Positions 50,918-59,612 of a stretch of 64,000 nucleotides of DNA are shown piece by piece. The translations under genes were made by a program, and so were the position numbers. The notes under the pieces are model-generated. The model was not told the DNA's origin. It saw only the letters and a list, made by a program, of their open reading frames with translations, and ran no database searches. How positions within the stretch are numbered: the stretch's first letter is position 1; the number at the start of each line of letters is the position of its first letter. This DNA comes from Lewinellaceae bacterium. Lineage in GTDB: Bacteria; Bacteroidota; Bacteroidia; Chitinophagales; Saprospiraceae. The DNA is taken from NCBI GenBank assembly GCA_020636435.1, contig JACJXX010000001.1, positions 4,171,001 to 4,235,000 on the forward strand, given 5' to 3'.

Positions 50918-52345
50918 ATGAAGGCCAACACTAATTTTCTTGCTGCAAACAACCCTGAAGATACTGCTGCCTGCACGCCAGGCCAGGCCTGCAAAGTAGA
51001 ATACAGCGCTCTGCGGCAAACGATCCTGATAGAAGACCCCAATATGACGCTGTTGGAGGCTGCTGTGAAAAACAGGATACCTCACATGCAGGAATGCGGC
51101 GGCAATGGTCGCTGCACCACCTGCCGGGTAAAAATACTGGAGGGGCATCAAAACGTAGCGCCAAGGAATGAGTTGGAAAGCCGCCTGGCAAAGCTCCGGG
51201 GCTGGGACCCCTCGGTTAGGTTAGCCTGCCAGACAAAGGTAATTGGCCCGGTGAAACTGGAGCGCCAGATCAAGACCTTCTCGGAGATAAGCCGCCTGCA
51301 GGAAGAAATGGTGAAATCCGGAAAAGGAGAAGAGAAGGAACTGGCTATTCTGTTTTGCGACATGCGCAATTTCACGCCCTTTGTAGAGGGCAATATGGCC
51401 TACGATGTCGTGCACATCCTGAACCGCTTTTTCTCGGCCCTGGGAGAAGCCATACTGATGAACAATGGCCTCATCTATCAATATGTCGGCGATGAAATCG
51501 TAGGCGTTTTCGGCCTCGACAGTTCCGACAAGATGCACAGTTGCCTCGCTGCCATGCGGGCCGCGCTGGGCATGAAAGCTGCACTGGAAGTATTGAATCA
51601 GGATATTCGTAAAGAGTTCGGCATCCACATAGAAGTTGGCATCGGCGTCCACTTTGGGCCGGTGATCGTAGGCAAGGTAGGGCATCCGAGCCATCAGCAG
51701 TTCGGCATTATCGGCGATGCGGCCAATGTGGCCAGCCGGGTTCAGTCGGCGAATAAAGACTTGCAAACCACCATTCTGGCCACCGACAATTTTCTCTGCC
51801 AGCTACCAAGAGGCACAGCAAAAGTCGGCAGGGCCGAAAAAGTACACCTGAAGGGCAAAGGCGGCGCCACCCAGTTGTTCGAGCTGACGGGCTTCCGGAA
51901 AGAAGATGACTTGTTCCTGGTTCAGAAAACGACAGGGGCCCTCTTCAGCGACGAAGGCGCTTTCGCCCATGAATTTTATGCTCGCCTTTTTGCCGCGGCG
52001 CCGGAGGCGCAGCAGATGTTCCAGGGAAATATGGAAAGGCAGGGCTACCTCATGGGCCACATGCTCAAAGGCGCTATTTACGCGCTCAGCCGCCCCAGGA
52101 ATGTAGCGCTTGGCTTTCGCGAGCTGGGCCGCCGCCACGTCCATTATGGAGTCCGGGAAGAGCATTACCTGCTGGTGCGTTCGGCCTTGATCGATACCCT
52201 GAAAGCCCGGCTGAAGGAGGATTATTCCGACCGGATCAGGGTGGCCTGGGAACGCATGTTCGACCTGGCATTCAAATTTATGAAAGAAGGAGCTTCGGGG
52301 AAAAATCGTACCGAAGCCGTTAAAAAAGAACCGGTCAGCGTGTAA
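50918..52345 (+). CDS. 2Fe-2S ferredoxin / class III cyclase / globin fusion
   Basis: A 475-residue cytoplasmic protein with three domains. Residues about 25-118: a 2Fe-2S ferredoxin with C60-x5-C66-x2-C69 and C104, adrenodoxin-type spacing. Residues about 135-320: a class III nucleotidyl cyclase with metal Asp148 (FCDMRNFT) and Asp192 (YQYVGDEIVGVF). Residues about 330-465: a globin-like domain of flavohaemoglobin type, with likely proximal His407 (RRHVHYGVREEHY) and a distal region MERQGYLM. The cyclase output is thus placed between a redox cluster and a haem. It may sense redox state or O2/NO. A small gene follows after 49 bases. Confidence 0.87.
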   Translation: MKANTNFLAANNPEDTAACTPGQACKVEYSALRQTILIEDPNMTLLEAAVKNRIPHMQECGGNGRCTTCRVKILEGHQNVAPRNELESRLAKLRGWDPSVRLACQTKVIGPVKLERQIKTFSEISRLQEEMVKSGKGEEKELAILFCDMRNFTPFVEGNMAYDVVHILNRFFSALGEAILMNNGLIYQYVGDEIVGVFGLDSSDKMHSCLAAMRAALGMKAALEVLNQDIRKEFGIHIEVGIGVHFGPVIVGKVGHPSHQQFGIIGDAANVASRVQSANKDLQTTILATDNFLCQLPRGTAKVGRAEKVHLKGKGGATQLFELTGFRKEDDLFLVQKTTGALFSDEGAFAHEFYARLFAAAPEAQQMFQGNMERQGYLMGHMLKGAIYALSRPRNVALGFRELGRRHVHYGVREEHYLLVRSALIDTLKARLKEDYSDRIRVAWERMFDLAFKFMKEGASGKNRTEAVKKEPVSV

Positions 52346-52394
52346 AAAAACAACTATAATTTTTCATTTTCTTAAACCCTTAATCCTTTTTATC

Positions 52395-52913
52395 ATGAAA
52401 ACCGCAATGAAAACCGCTTCAGCAAAAGGCCAAAACAATCCGATTCCGGAAGCTAAAACCGATAAGCTGCCGCGCACCAGCATGCCTGCGGGCAAAATCG
52501 GGGCCCCCGCTATCTTCGACGCCCAAACTGGCGCTTATGTCATGCTGCCCGATGGCTTCATGATCAATCAATCCAACGGCAAAACCTGGATCGGCGGGTC
52601 GGCCGATGGCCAAACCTTCCTCCTGATCGAACGTTTTGCTGCATCTGATCAGGCCATCCCCACCATACTGGCCGAAGGCGACCTGGGGCTCTTCCTGGTT
52701 TCTACCCGCTCCTCTATCGACCAGGTCAGTCCCTCCATCGTCGGAATAGAGGCCAGGGGGGAATTTGCCGGCAAGGAGATTCGGGCATACCTGGCCAGAG
52801 TCACCCTCAACGACAAACTGAGCTACCTGATACTGGTGGCTGGCGAAACTTTTGAAAAGATCGCCGGGCTCAAAAAGGCTGCCATCGAAACTGCTCAGCG
52901 TTTTCTGCAATAG
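52395..52913 (+). CDS. Conserved-looking small protein of unknown function, partner of the fusion cyclase
   Basis: A 172-residue protein. The N-terminal 40 residues are Lys/Ala/Pro-rich and probably flexible. From about residue 45 a compact alpha/beta domain follows (YVMLPDGFMINQSNGKTWIGG, GQTFLLIERFAASDQAI, EIRAYLARVTLNDKLSYLILVAG) and ends with helices (KIAGLKKAAIETAQRFL). No signal peptide or metal motif is seen. The beta pattern slightly resembles PsbP/Mog1-like folds, which I cannot support further. It lies 49 bases behind the ferredoxin-cyclase-globin gene on the same strand, so it is probably co-transcribed and may serve that pathway. Confidence 0.6.
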   Translation: MKTAMKTASAKGQNNPIPEAKTDKLPRTSMPAGKIGAPAIFDAQTGAYVMLPDGFMINQSNGKTWIGGSADGQTFLLIERFAASDQAIPTILAEGDLGLFLVSTRSSIDQVSPSIVGIEARGEFAGKEIRAYLARVTLNDKLSYLILVAGETFEKIAGLKKAAIETAQRFLQ

Positions 52914-53048
52914 CAACCTTCCCTTCCTGGTTTTTCATCGTAACTTTGGTGAGTTGGAATATGGCTTTTAGATGCGCCGAATACGTACAAGCATCAGCCG
53001 GTAGTGGCGGATTTGATATTGGAAAGATGAGCTAAGGGTAGCCTTTGA

Positions 53049-54041
53049 TCACCCCGCCTTTTGCATCATCGCCATCAGCGGCTCGAAGTTATCTTCGAAC
53101 AACTGCTGCAAAAACTCGTGTTCCTCCTTTTCCAACTGCGCCAGGCCCGAAGTATTCCGTTCGGCCTGCTCTGCCGTCTTGATGCCGGGGATGACCGTAG
53201 ATACCTCCTTGAAACTGGTGATGAAACTCATCGCCAGCTCTGTTTTGGAAAGGCCATACTTTTCAGCAATGGGCCAGGCCGGCTCCAGAGCATCGAGGGA
53301 GGCCCGCAGGATGGGCGGCGTCAGCCGGAAGGAACGGTGGTCGCTCTTTTCGAAGCGGGTATCCCGGCTGAATTTGCCGGTCAGCAAGCCAAACTGCAGG
53401 GGCATGCGGGCGATGATGCCATAGCCCATTTCCGCCGCTCTTTTCATCACCGGTACTGCCCGCTGGTTGATCAGGTTGAGGACGAGCTGGAAGCCCTGGC
53501 CGAGCTGCCGTTCCAGGAGGAATTCCGCTTCTGGCGCCGGGGCGAAAGTGTTGATGGACAGCCCCCAGTAGCGGATTTTTCCCTGTTCGAGCAATTTTTC
53601 CATCGCTTCGATGCACTGGCCATCCTCCAGGTGAGGCATGCGGGCGGCATGCAGTTGGTAGAAGTCGATAGTATCGCGGCGCAACCGGCGGAGGCTGGCC
53701 TCGCAGGCTTCCATGACATAGTCGCCGGAATAATCGAGGTAGATGTTGTCGTCCTTGCCGAGGCGCTGGCCCAGCTTGGTGGCGATGATCACATCGTCGC
53801 GGTTGCCGAAAGTCTTGCCGATGAGCTCCTCCGAATGGCCGTAACCGTAGAGGTCGGCCGTGTCGAAAAAGTTGATGCCCCGTTCAAAGGCATGTTCCAA
53901 TGCGCGCACAGATTGCTTGTCGGTGACATCGCCCCATCCGATAGGCATATCTCCCGCCATCGCCGGGCCCCCGATGGCCCAGGCGCCAAAACCAACTACG
54001 CTTACTTCCAGTCCAGTATTTCCAAAACGCCGGTATTCCAT
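53049..54041 (-). CDS. Aldo/keto reductase
   Basis: A 330-residue NADPH-dependent aldo/keto reductase. The (beta/alpha)8 barrel starts at MEYRRFGNTGLEVSVVGFGA. The catalytic tetrad is visible: Asp and Tyr in FFDTADLYGYGHSE, Lys in VIIATKLGQRL and His in YQLHAARMP. The NADP-binding end contains STVIPGIKTAEQAERN. The substrate is unknown. It points toward the fusion-cyclase gene pair and is divergent from the propeller hybrid gene at 54201, with a 159-base intergenic region. Confidence 0.93.
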   Translation of the reverse strand: MEYRRFGNTGLEVSVVGFGAWAIGGPAMAGDMPIGWGDVTDKQSVRALEHAFERGINFFDTADLYGYGHSEELIGKTFGNRDDVIIATKLGQRLGKDDNIYLDYSGDYVMEACEASLRRLRRDTIDFYQLHAARMPHLEDGQCIEAMEKLLEQGKIRYWGLSINTFAPAPEAEFLLERQLGQGFQLVLNLINQRAVPVMKRAAEMGYGIIARMPLQFGLLTGKFSRDTRFEKSDHRSFRLTPPILRASLDALEPAWPIAEKYGLSKTELAMSFITSFKEVSTVIPGIKTAEQAERNTSGLAQLEKEEHEFLQQLFEDNFEPLMAMMQKAG

Positions 54042-54200
54042 AATTTTTAGAGTTGGGTAAATCTCACAGATGTCTGAAATCCGTAAAATTTTGTTGTTTA
54101 TTGAAGGATCAATATCGTAAATTTCCTAAAAGTAGCCGATCCCTGGCTTTTTATTTATCTTTATATTTCTTAATCGAATAGCCATATTGAGCGGAAAGGA

Positions 54201-57200
54201 ATGAATAGAGCACAAGCATCTGTTGAGAAAATGATCCTAATGAGAGGAAGAAGTGGCCTGCTTTTTTTGCTCGGCCTTCTGTTTTTTCTTCCTCTGCCAG
54301 CTCAGATTGGCCAGGTGAGGTTTCAACAACTGACGGTGGCCGATGGCCTTTCCGACCAGTACATCAACTGCGTTTTCCAGGATAGCCGCGGTTTCTTGTG
54401 GATCGGAACGGCAAATGGGCTGAACCGGTACAACGGGTATGAGTTCACCGTGTTTGAATACAACCCCGGCGACTCCCAGAGCCTGAGCAGCAACTGGGTG
54501 CGGGTGATCGAAGAAGGCCAGGAGGGCCACTTGTGGGTAGGCACCGAAAAAGGGCTCAACCGCTGGGACCCCCGAACCGGAAAATTCCGGCGTTTCCTCC
54601 ACGAAGAGGACAACTCCAACAGCATCGGCCACGACCATATTTTTGCCCTTCACTGCGACGCTCAGGGAAGCCTTTGGGTGGGTACCAAAGCCCCGGGGCT
54701 TTACCGGTACAGCCCGGACACCGGAGCGTTTGAATACTATCGTTACTCCTCCGATAGTTTATCTTCGGACGATGCCGTCAAGTCGATCCTGGAAGATGAA
54801 CAAGGCTGGCTTTGGCTGGGCACCTGGAACAATGGCCTCTACCATTTCAATCCCGCCACCGGCGAATCTGTCCATTACACCCATAAACCCGGGCAGCCGG
54901 GCAGCCTGTCCAACAACGCGGCCTGGGCTTTGCATCAGGACAACCCGAACCGCCTGTGGATCGGCACCTATGGGGGCGGCCTCAACCGGCTTGATATTCC
55001 ATCTGGAGTTTTTACTGCTTACCAACATGGCTCTAACGATCCGGAAAGCCTTAGCCACGACGCAGCCTGGGCCCTTTGCCCCGGCCCGCAGGGCCGCCTT
55101 TGGATTGGCGCCAACGGCGGAGGCCTCAACCTTTTTGACCCCGAGGCTGGCACTTTTCAACACTTTCGCTACGAACCGGGCAACCCTTCCAGCATTAGCA
55201 ACGACGCGGTAAGAGCGGTTTACCAGGGGCAGGACGGCCTGCTGTGGGCCGGCACCAACAACGGCCTCAATTACTTTTCATCCAGGGCCGGGCAGTTCCA
55301 TCTGTATCAACAGGTTACAGAACCTTACAACGGTTTGAGCAGCAACGCCGTTTGGTCCATCCATCAATACCAGCCCGGCAGCCTTTGGGTGGGCACCTTC
55401 AACGGAGCAGTGCACCGGCTCGACCTGTCCACCGGGCAGTTCGAGGCCTTTGCTTATGATGAGGAAACCGATCGCAGAGATAACAAAAGCCCGGTATATT
55501 CGCTTCAAGGCAGCCGGGAAGGCGGCCTTTGGGTAGGCACCTTTGGCGACGGCCTGCATTATTTGCCGCTGGGGCAGGGGGCGCCATTGCATTTCCGAAA
55601 TGAGGAAAAAGATACCAGCAGCCTCAGCAGCAATGCCATTCTGAGCCTTTTTGAAGACGCCAATGGAGTGCTGTGGGTGGGCGCTTACAATGGCCTGAAC
55701 CGGTTGGATAACACCAGGAAGCAATTCCGCCACTACAGCCACGGTTTGCGCGGGGCGAATGGCCAGGGCGATGATGCGGTTTGGGATATTGCAGAGAGTA
55801 AAGATGGTTATTTATGGCTGGCCACCAGTGGAGGGTTGAAACGTTTCGACCGGAATAAAGAAGCATTCAGGCAATACCTTCACGACCCTTCCAATGCGAA
55901 AAGCCTGAGTTACAATGCGGTGCGCTCCGTTTATGAAGACAGCCGGGGATGGATATGGGCGGGCACCCGCAATGGCCTGAACCGCCTCATACCCGGCGAG
56001 GAAACCTTTGCAACCTATAGTGTCCGGGACGGGTTGCCCAGCAACGCCATTTACGGAATCCTGGAAGACGAGACAGGACGGATCTGGATAAGCACGACCA
56101 AGGGTTTATCCTGCCTGGACCCCGACACCGGGCGTTTTCGAAATTTCGATGCTAACGACGGCCTGCAGGGCTCTTCGTTTAATGTTGGGGCCTATTGTAA
56201 AAGCCCCTTTTCAGATATATTGTTTTTCGGGGGAGACAATGGGTTCAATGCATTTCATCCGAAAGATATTCGGGTAGACAGCCTTCCTCCTCCAGTTGTG
56301 ATTACAACCGTCCTGGCTTTCCGGCCGGGCGAACAGGAGCCTTCCCGGCTTATCCGGACGGTATCCGGGGAGAAGGCGCTCCGTTTTTCCCATCGCGACA
56401 ATATCATCACCTTCGAATTTGCCGCCCTGAGCTTTTCCAAGCCGGATAAGAACCGCTACGCCTATCAGTTGGAAGGGCTGAATGATCATTGGGTGCCGCT
56501 GGGCGGAGAACGCAAAATAACCTTCACCAATCTGGCCCCCGGCGCTTACACTTTCCGGGTAAAGGGCTCCAATGGAGATGGGGTATGGAATGAAGAAGGG
56601 GCGGCGGCGCCTTTCCTGATCGTGCCGCCCTGGTGGTGGAACTCTTTGTCGCAAGGACTTTACCTGTTGGCTTTGGCGGGCCTGCTCTGGCTTATTTACC
56701 GGTGGCGCACCCGCGCTCAAAGGCGCAAGATTCGCTGGCAGCAAAAGGAGCTGGCGAGGGAGAAACAGGTGTCCGAACGCCTGCGGCAGATCGACCGCCT
56801 TAAAGACCAGTTCCTGGCCAATACGTCTCATGAACTGCGCACTCCACTGCAGGGCATTATCGGCTTGTCCGAAGGCCTGTACCACCGCATTGAGGACCGG
56901 GAAAGCCGGGAAGACTTGTCGATGGTAATATCCTCCGGCAAACGCCTGAACAGCCTGGTGAATGATATCCTCGATTTTTCCAAACTCAAGAACTTTGACC
57001 TGGAACTCAACCTCAAGGCGGTTGAGTTGCACGTCCTGGCGGAAGTCGTCCTGCGCAATAACCGGCCTTTGATCCGGGGAAAAACACTTCAGCTGATCAA
57101 TGCCGTGCCCGATGGCCTTCCAACCGCACAGGGCGATGAAAACCGCCTGCAGCAAATACTTTACAACCTGCTGGGCAATGCCATTAAATTTACAGAAAAG

Positions 57201-58859
57201 GGCCACGTCCGCATAGGGGCCCGGCAAAAGGAAGAAGCCGGGATGCAGATGCTAGAAGTGTTTGTGGAGGATACGGGTATTGGCATTCCCGAGGACAAAC
57301 GGGAGGTGATCTTTCAGGAATTTGAACAGGGAGACGGGTCGGCTACCCGCGAATTTTCCGGTACGGGCCTGGGGCTGAGCATATCCAAGCGGCTGGTGGA
57401 GTTGCACGGCGGCAGTTTATGGGTGGAATCGGAAGTAGGCCAGGGTTCTGTTTTTTTCTTCACCCTGCCCGTGTCGGGCGAGCAGGCCAGCTCCAGCCTG
57501 AGCAACAGGCCGGTTGCGGGCCTGAATCCGGCAACGGCGGCCGTTGTTGAAACCGCCAATGGCAAAGGGGAAGAACGCCCCACCCGTTTCCACCACGGCG
57601 TGGGCAACGAAGAAGACAGGATTCGCATTTTGGTCGTCGACGATGAGCCGGTCAACCAGCAGGTGTTGAAAAACCACCTATCCTCCGGTTTCTACGAACT
57701 GGTGCAGGCCATGAACGGGGAAGAAGCCATGCGCCACCTGGAAAGCAGCGCCCCCTTCGACCTGGTGCTGCTCGACGTCATGATGCCGAGAATGTCGGGG
57801 TACGAAGTATGCCGGAAGATAAGGGAAAAGCACCTGGCTTCCGAGCTGCCCGTCATCATGGTCACCGCCAAGAACCAGGTGGAGGATCTCGTCCAGGGGC
57901 TTTCATTGGGCGCCAACGATTACCTGGCCAAGCCTTTTTCCCGGGAGGAGTTCCTGGCCCGCATACAAACTCACATCGACCTGCACCGCATCTTCGACGT
58001 CACCGAGCGCTTCATTCCCAACGAATTCCTGCGCACGCTCGGCCGGGAGCGCATCACCGAAGTGGAGCTGGGTGACTTCGCGCAGCGGGAGGTCACCGTC
58101 TTTTTCAGCGATATCCGGGATTATACCGGCCTGGCGGAGCGCATGACCCCGGAGGAAAATTACCGCTTCGTCAATGCTTTTAATGGCCGCATGGGCCCTA
58201 TTATTCAGAAAAACCAGGGTTTTGTCAACCAATACCTGGGCGACGCCATCATGGCCATCTTTACCGAAAACCCTGCCGATGCCTTGAAAGCGGCGGTTGA
58301 GATGCAACAGGACCTGCATAAATACAATGCCGAACGCCACAAAAAAGGGCGCGCGCCAATCCGGATCGGCGTCGGCTTGCACAGCGGCTCTCTCATTATG
58401 GGAATCATCGGCGACCGCAAAAGAATGGATGCCGCCACCATATCAGATACGGTCAATACCGCCTCCCGCATCGAAAGCCTGACCAAGCATTACGGCGCCT
58501 CCATCTTGCTGAGCGAAGACAGCCTGGACAAAATAACCGATAAAGAAGCTTTTCACCTGCGGTTCCTGGGGCAGGTCCTGATGAAGGGCAAACGGGAAGC
58601 CATTGGGCTCTACGAGTGCTTCGGCGGCGATTCGTCCCAACTTTTAGAACGAAAGTTGGCAACGCTGTCCCAATTTCGGGAGGGCCAGAACCATTACCTG
58701 TCCGGCAATTTCCAGGAAGCTATGAAAGCTTTTGAAGAGGTGCTGCGCGCCAATCCTGATGATGCCACTACCCAGTTGTTTCTCAATCGCATCGCTCATT
58801 ATCTCACGCATGGAACGCCGGAAGGATGGACGGGGGTGGAGCTGATGGAGGAGAAGTAG
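54201..58859 (+). CDS. Propeller-type hybrid histidine kinase with receiver and class III cyclase output
   Basis: A 1552-residue protein. After a signal sequence, residues about 40-700 form two-component-regulator beta-propellers, with many repeats of LWVGT...GLNR/GLYR. A Y_Y_Y domain (about 720-805) and one membrane span (about 812-835) follow. Inside the cell are a HisKA domain (His877 in NTSHELRTPL), a HATPase (GNAIKFT, VEDTGIGIPED, GTGLGLSIS), a receiver (Asp1192 in LLDVMMP) and a class III cyclase domain (Asp1304 in FFSDIRDYT, Asp1348 in YLGDAIMAIF). A short C-terminal TPR-like helix pair closes it. HTCS proteins normally end in an AraC DNA-binding domain; here cAMP or cGMP is the likely output. 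The start may also be 54240. Confidence 0.92.
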   Translation: MNRAQASVEKMILMRGRSGLLFLLGLLFFLPLPAQIGQVRFQQLTVADGLSDQYINCVFQDSRGFLWIGTANGLNRYNGYEFTVFEYNPGDSQSLSSNWVRVIEEGQEGHLWVGTEKGLNRWDPRTGKFRRFLHEEDNSNSIGHDHIFALHCDAQGSLWVGTKAPGLYRYSPDTGAFEYYRYSSDSLSSDDAVKSILEDEQGWLWLGTWNNGLYHFNPATGESVHYTHKPGQPGSLSNNAAWALHQDNPNRLWIGTYGGGLNRLDIPSGVFTAYQHGSNDPESLSHDAAWALCPGPQGRLWIGANGGGLNLFDPEAGTFQHFRYEPGNPSSISNDAVRAVYQGQDGLLWAGTNNGLNYFSSRAGQFHLYQQVTEPYNGLSSNAVWSIHQYQPGSLWVGTFNGAVHRLDLSTGQFEAFAYDEETDRRDNKSPVYSLQGSREGGLWVGTFGDGLHYLPLGQGAPLHFRNEEKDTSSLSSNAILSLFEDANGVLWVGAYNGLNRLDNTRKQFRHYSHGLRGANGQGDDAVWDIAESKDGYLWLATSGGLKRFDRNKEAFRQYLHDPSNAKSLSYNAVRSVYEDSRGWIWAGTRNGLNRLIPGEETFATYSVRDGLPSNAIYGILEDETGRIWISTTKGLSCLDPDTGRFRNFDANDGLQGSSFNVGAYCKSPFSDILFFGGDNGFNAFHPKDIRVDSLPPPVVITTVLAFRPGEQEPSRLIRTVSGEKALRFSHRDNIITFEFAALSFSKPDKNRYAYQLEGLNDHWVPLGGERKITFTNLAPGAYTFRVKGSNGDGVWNEEGAAAPFLIVPPWWWNSLSQGLYLLALAGLLWLIYRWRTRAQRRKIRWQQKELAREKQVSERLRQIDRLKDQFLANTSHELRTPLQGIIGLSEGLYHRIEDRESREDLSMVISSGKRLNSLVNDILDFSKLKNFDLELNLKAVELHVLAEVVLRNNRPLIRGKTLQLINAVPDGLPTAQGDENRLQQILYNLLGNAIKFTEKGHVRIGARQKEEAGMQMLEVFVEDTGIGIPEDKREVIFQEFEQGDGSATREFSGTGLGLSISKRLVELHGGSLWVESEVGQGSVFFFTLPVSGEQASSSLSNRPVAGLNPATAAVVETANGKGEERPTRFHHGVGNEEDRIRILVVDDEPVNQQVLKNHLSSGFYELVQAMNGEEAMRHLESSAPFDLVLLDVMMPRMSGYEVCRKIREKHLASELPVIMVTAKNQVEDLVQGLSLGANDYLAKPFSREEFLARIQTHIDLHRIFDVTERFIPNEFLRTLGRERITEVELGDFAQREVTVFFSDIRDYTGLAERMTPEENYRFVNAFNGRMGPIIQKNQGFVNQYLGDAIMAIFTENPADALKAAVEMQQDLHKYNAERHKKGRAPIRIGVGLHSGSLIMGIIGDRKRMDAATISDTVNTASRIESLTKHYGASILLSEDSLDKITDKEAFHLRFLGQVLMKGKREAIGLYECFGGDSSQLLERKLATLSQFREGQNHYLSGNFQEAMKAFEEVLRANPDDATTQLFLNRIAHYLTHGTPEGWTGVELMEEK

Positions 58860-58866
58860 GAAATGT

Positions 58867-58943
58867 AAAATGTAAAATGTAAAACGATAAAACGAAAAAT
58901 TTAAAAGTAGCAAACAATGGGCTGCCTTTACATTTTACATTTT
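58867..58943. terminator. Inverted ATGTAAA repeats between convergent genes
   Basis: A perfect 17-base inverted repeat (58867-58883 and 58927-58943) built from the heptamer ATGTAAA/TTTACAT, with a 43-base interior. It lies between the stops of the hybrid sensor and the convergent CBS gene. It is weak in GC but long, and may act as a bidirectional terminator; a similar heptamer cluster lies near 60880-60960. Confidence 0.45.
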
Positions 58944-58949
58944 TCGGTT

Positions 58950-59372
58950 TTACATTTCATTGACCATGTCAATGATGTCATGGGTAGTCACGATGCCAAC
59001 CAGTTCACTTTTGCTGTTGACGACGGGCAGGGCGCGGAAGCGGTTTTCCGCCAGCATGGCCACCGCCTCCCGGATGGGCGCATCATCCTGTATGGTGACC
59101 ACCTGCTCATGCATGATCTCCTTTACCTTAAACCCCCGGAGCTTGGCCGATTCCCGGAAACGGTCGGTTTCGTGCACCGTATATCCGCGCAGCAAATAGA
59201 GAAAGTCGGACTTGCTAATGATGCCAACCACCCTCTTTTCATCGTTAACAATGGGCACGTGGTGGAAGCGGTTCTGCTGGAAAATTTCATCCAAAACCGT
59301 AGTGGCGTCATCCGGCCCTGCCGTTTTGAGATCGGTGGTCATTATGCTGGAAACAGGAGCTTTGAGATCCAT
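58950..59372 (-). CDS. CBS-domain pair protein, paralogue of 7704-8165
   Basis: A 140-residue protein of two CBS motifs: VSSIMTTDLKTAGPDDATTV with FHHVPIVNDEKRVVGIISKSDF, and VKEIMHEQVVTIQDDAPI with FRALPVVNSKSELVGIVTTHDI. It binds adenine nucleotides or related ligands, as other CBS pairs, and may regulate a partner. Its similarity in length and motif pattern to the CBS protein at 7704-8165 marks them as paralogues. The ATG at 59372 is well placed for the first motif. Its stop converges with the hybrid sensor gene. Confidence 0.92.
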   Translation of the reverse strand: MDLKAPVSSIMTTDLKTAGPDDATTVLDEIFQQNRFHHVPIVNDEKRVVGIISKSDFLYLLRGYTVHETDRFRESAKLRGFKVKEIMHEQVVTIQDDAPIREAVAMLAENRFRALPVVNSKSELVGIVTTHDIIDMVNEM

Positions 59373-59612
59373 GATTATCTTTTTTGGTACAACCCCCTGG
59401 GCAATAGCCGGGAGGTTCAGATAGTGTCAAAAGTACAATAATAATGGGAAAGTTCCAGCTTTATAGAAGGAAAACAAGAGCAGTTTTGCCGGGGAATTAT
59501 CAACAGGGCTTCGTGCATCGTACACAATCAAGGTCTGCCATTGGTCCCGTACACCGTACCCAGCGCCGGCAACCTCTGTCCAGCGTTTGACGGATAGCCC
59601 TGCCATAAACCC

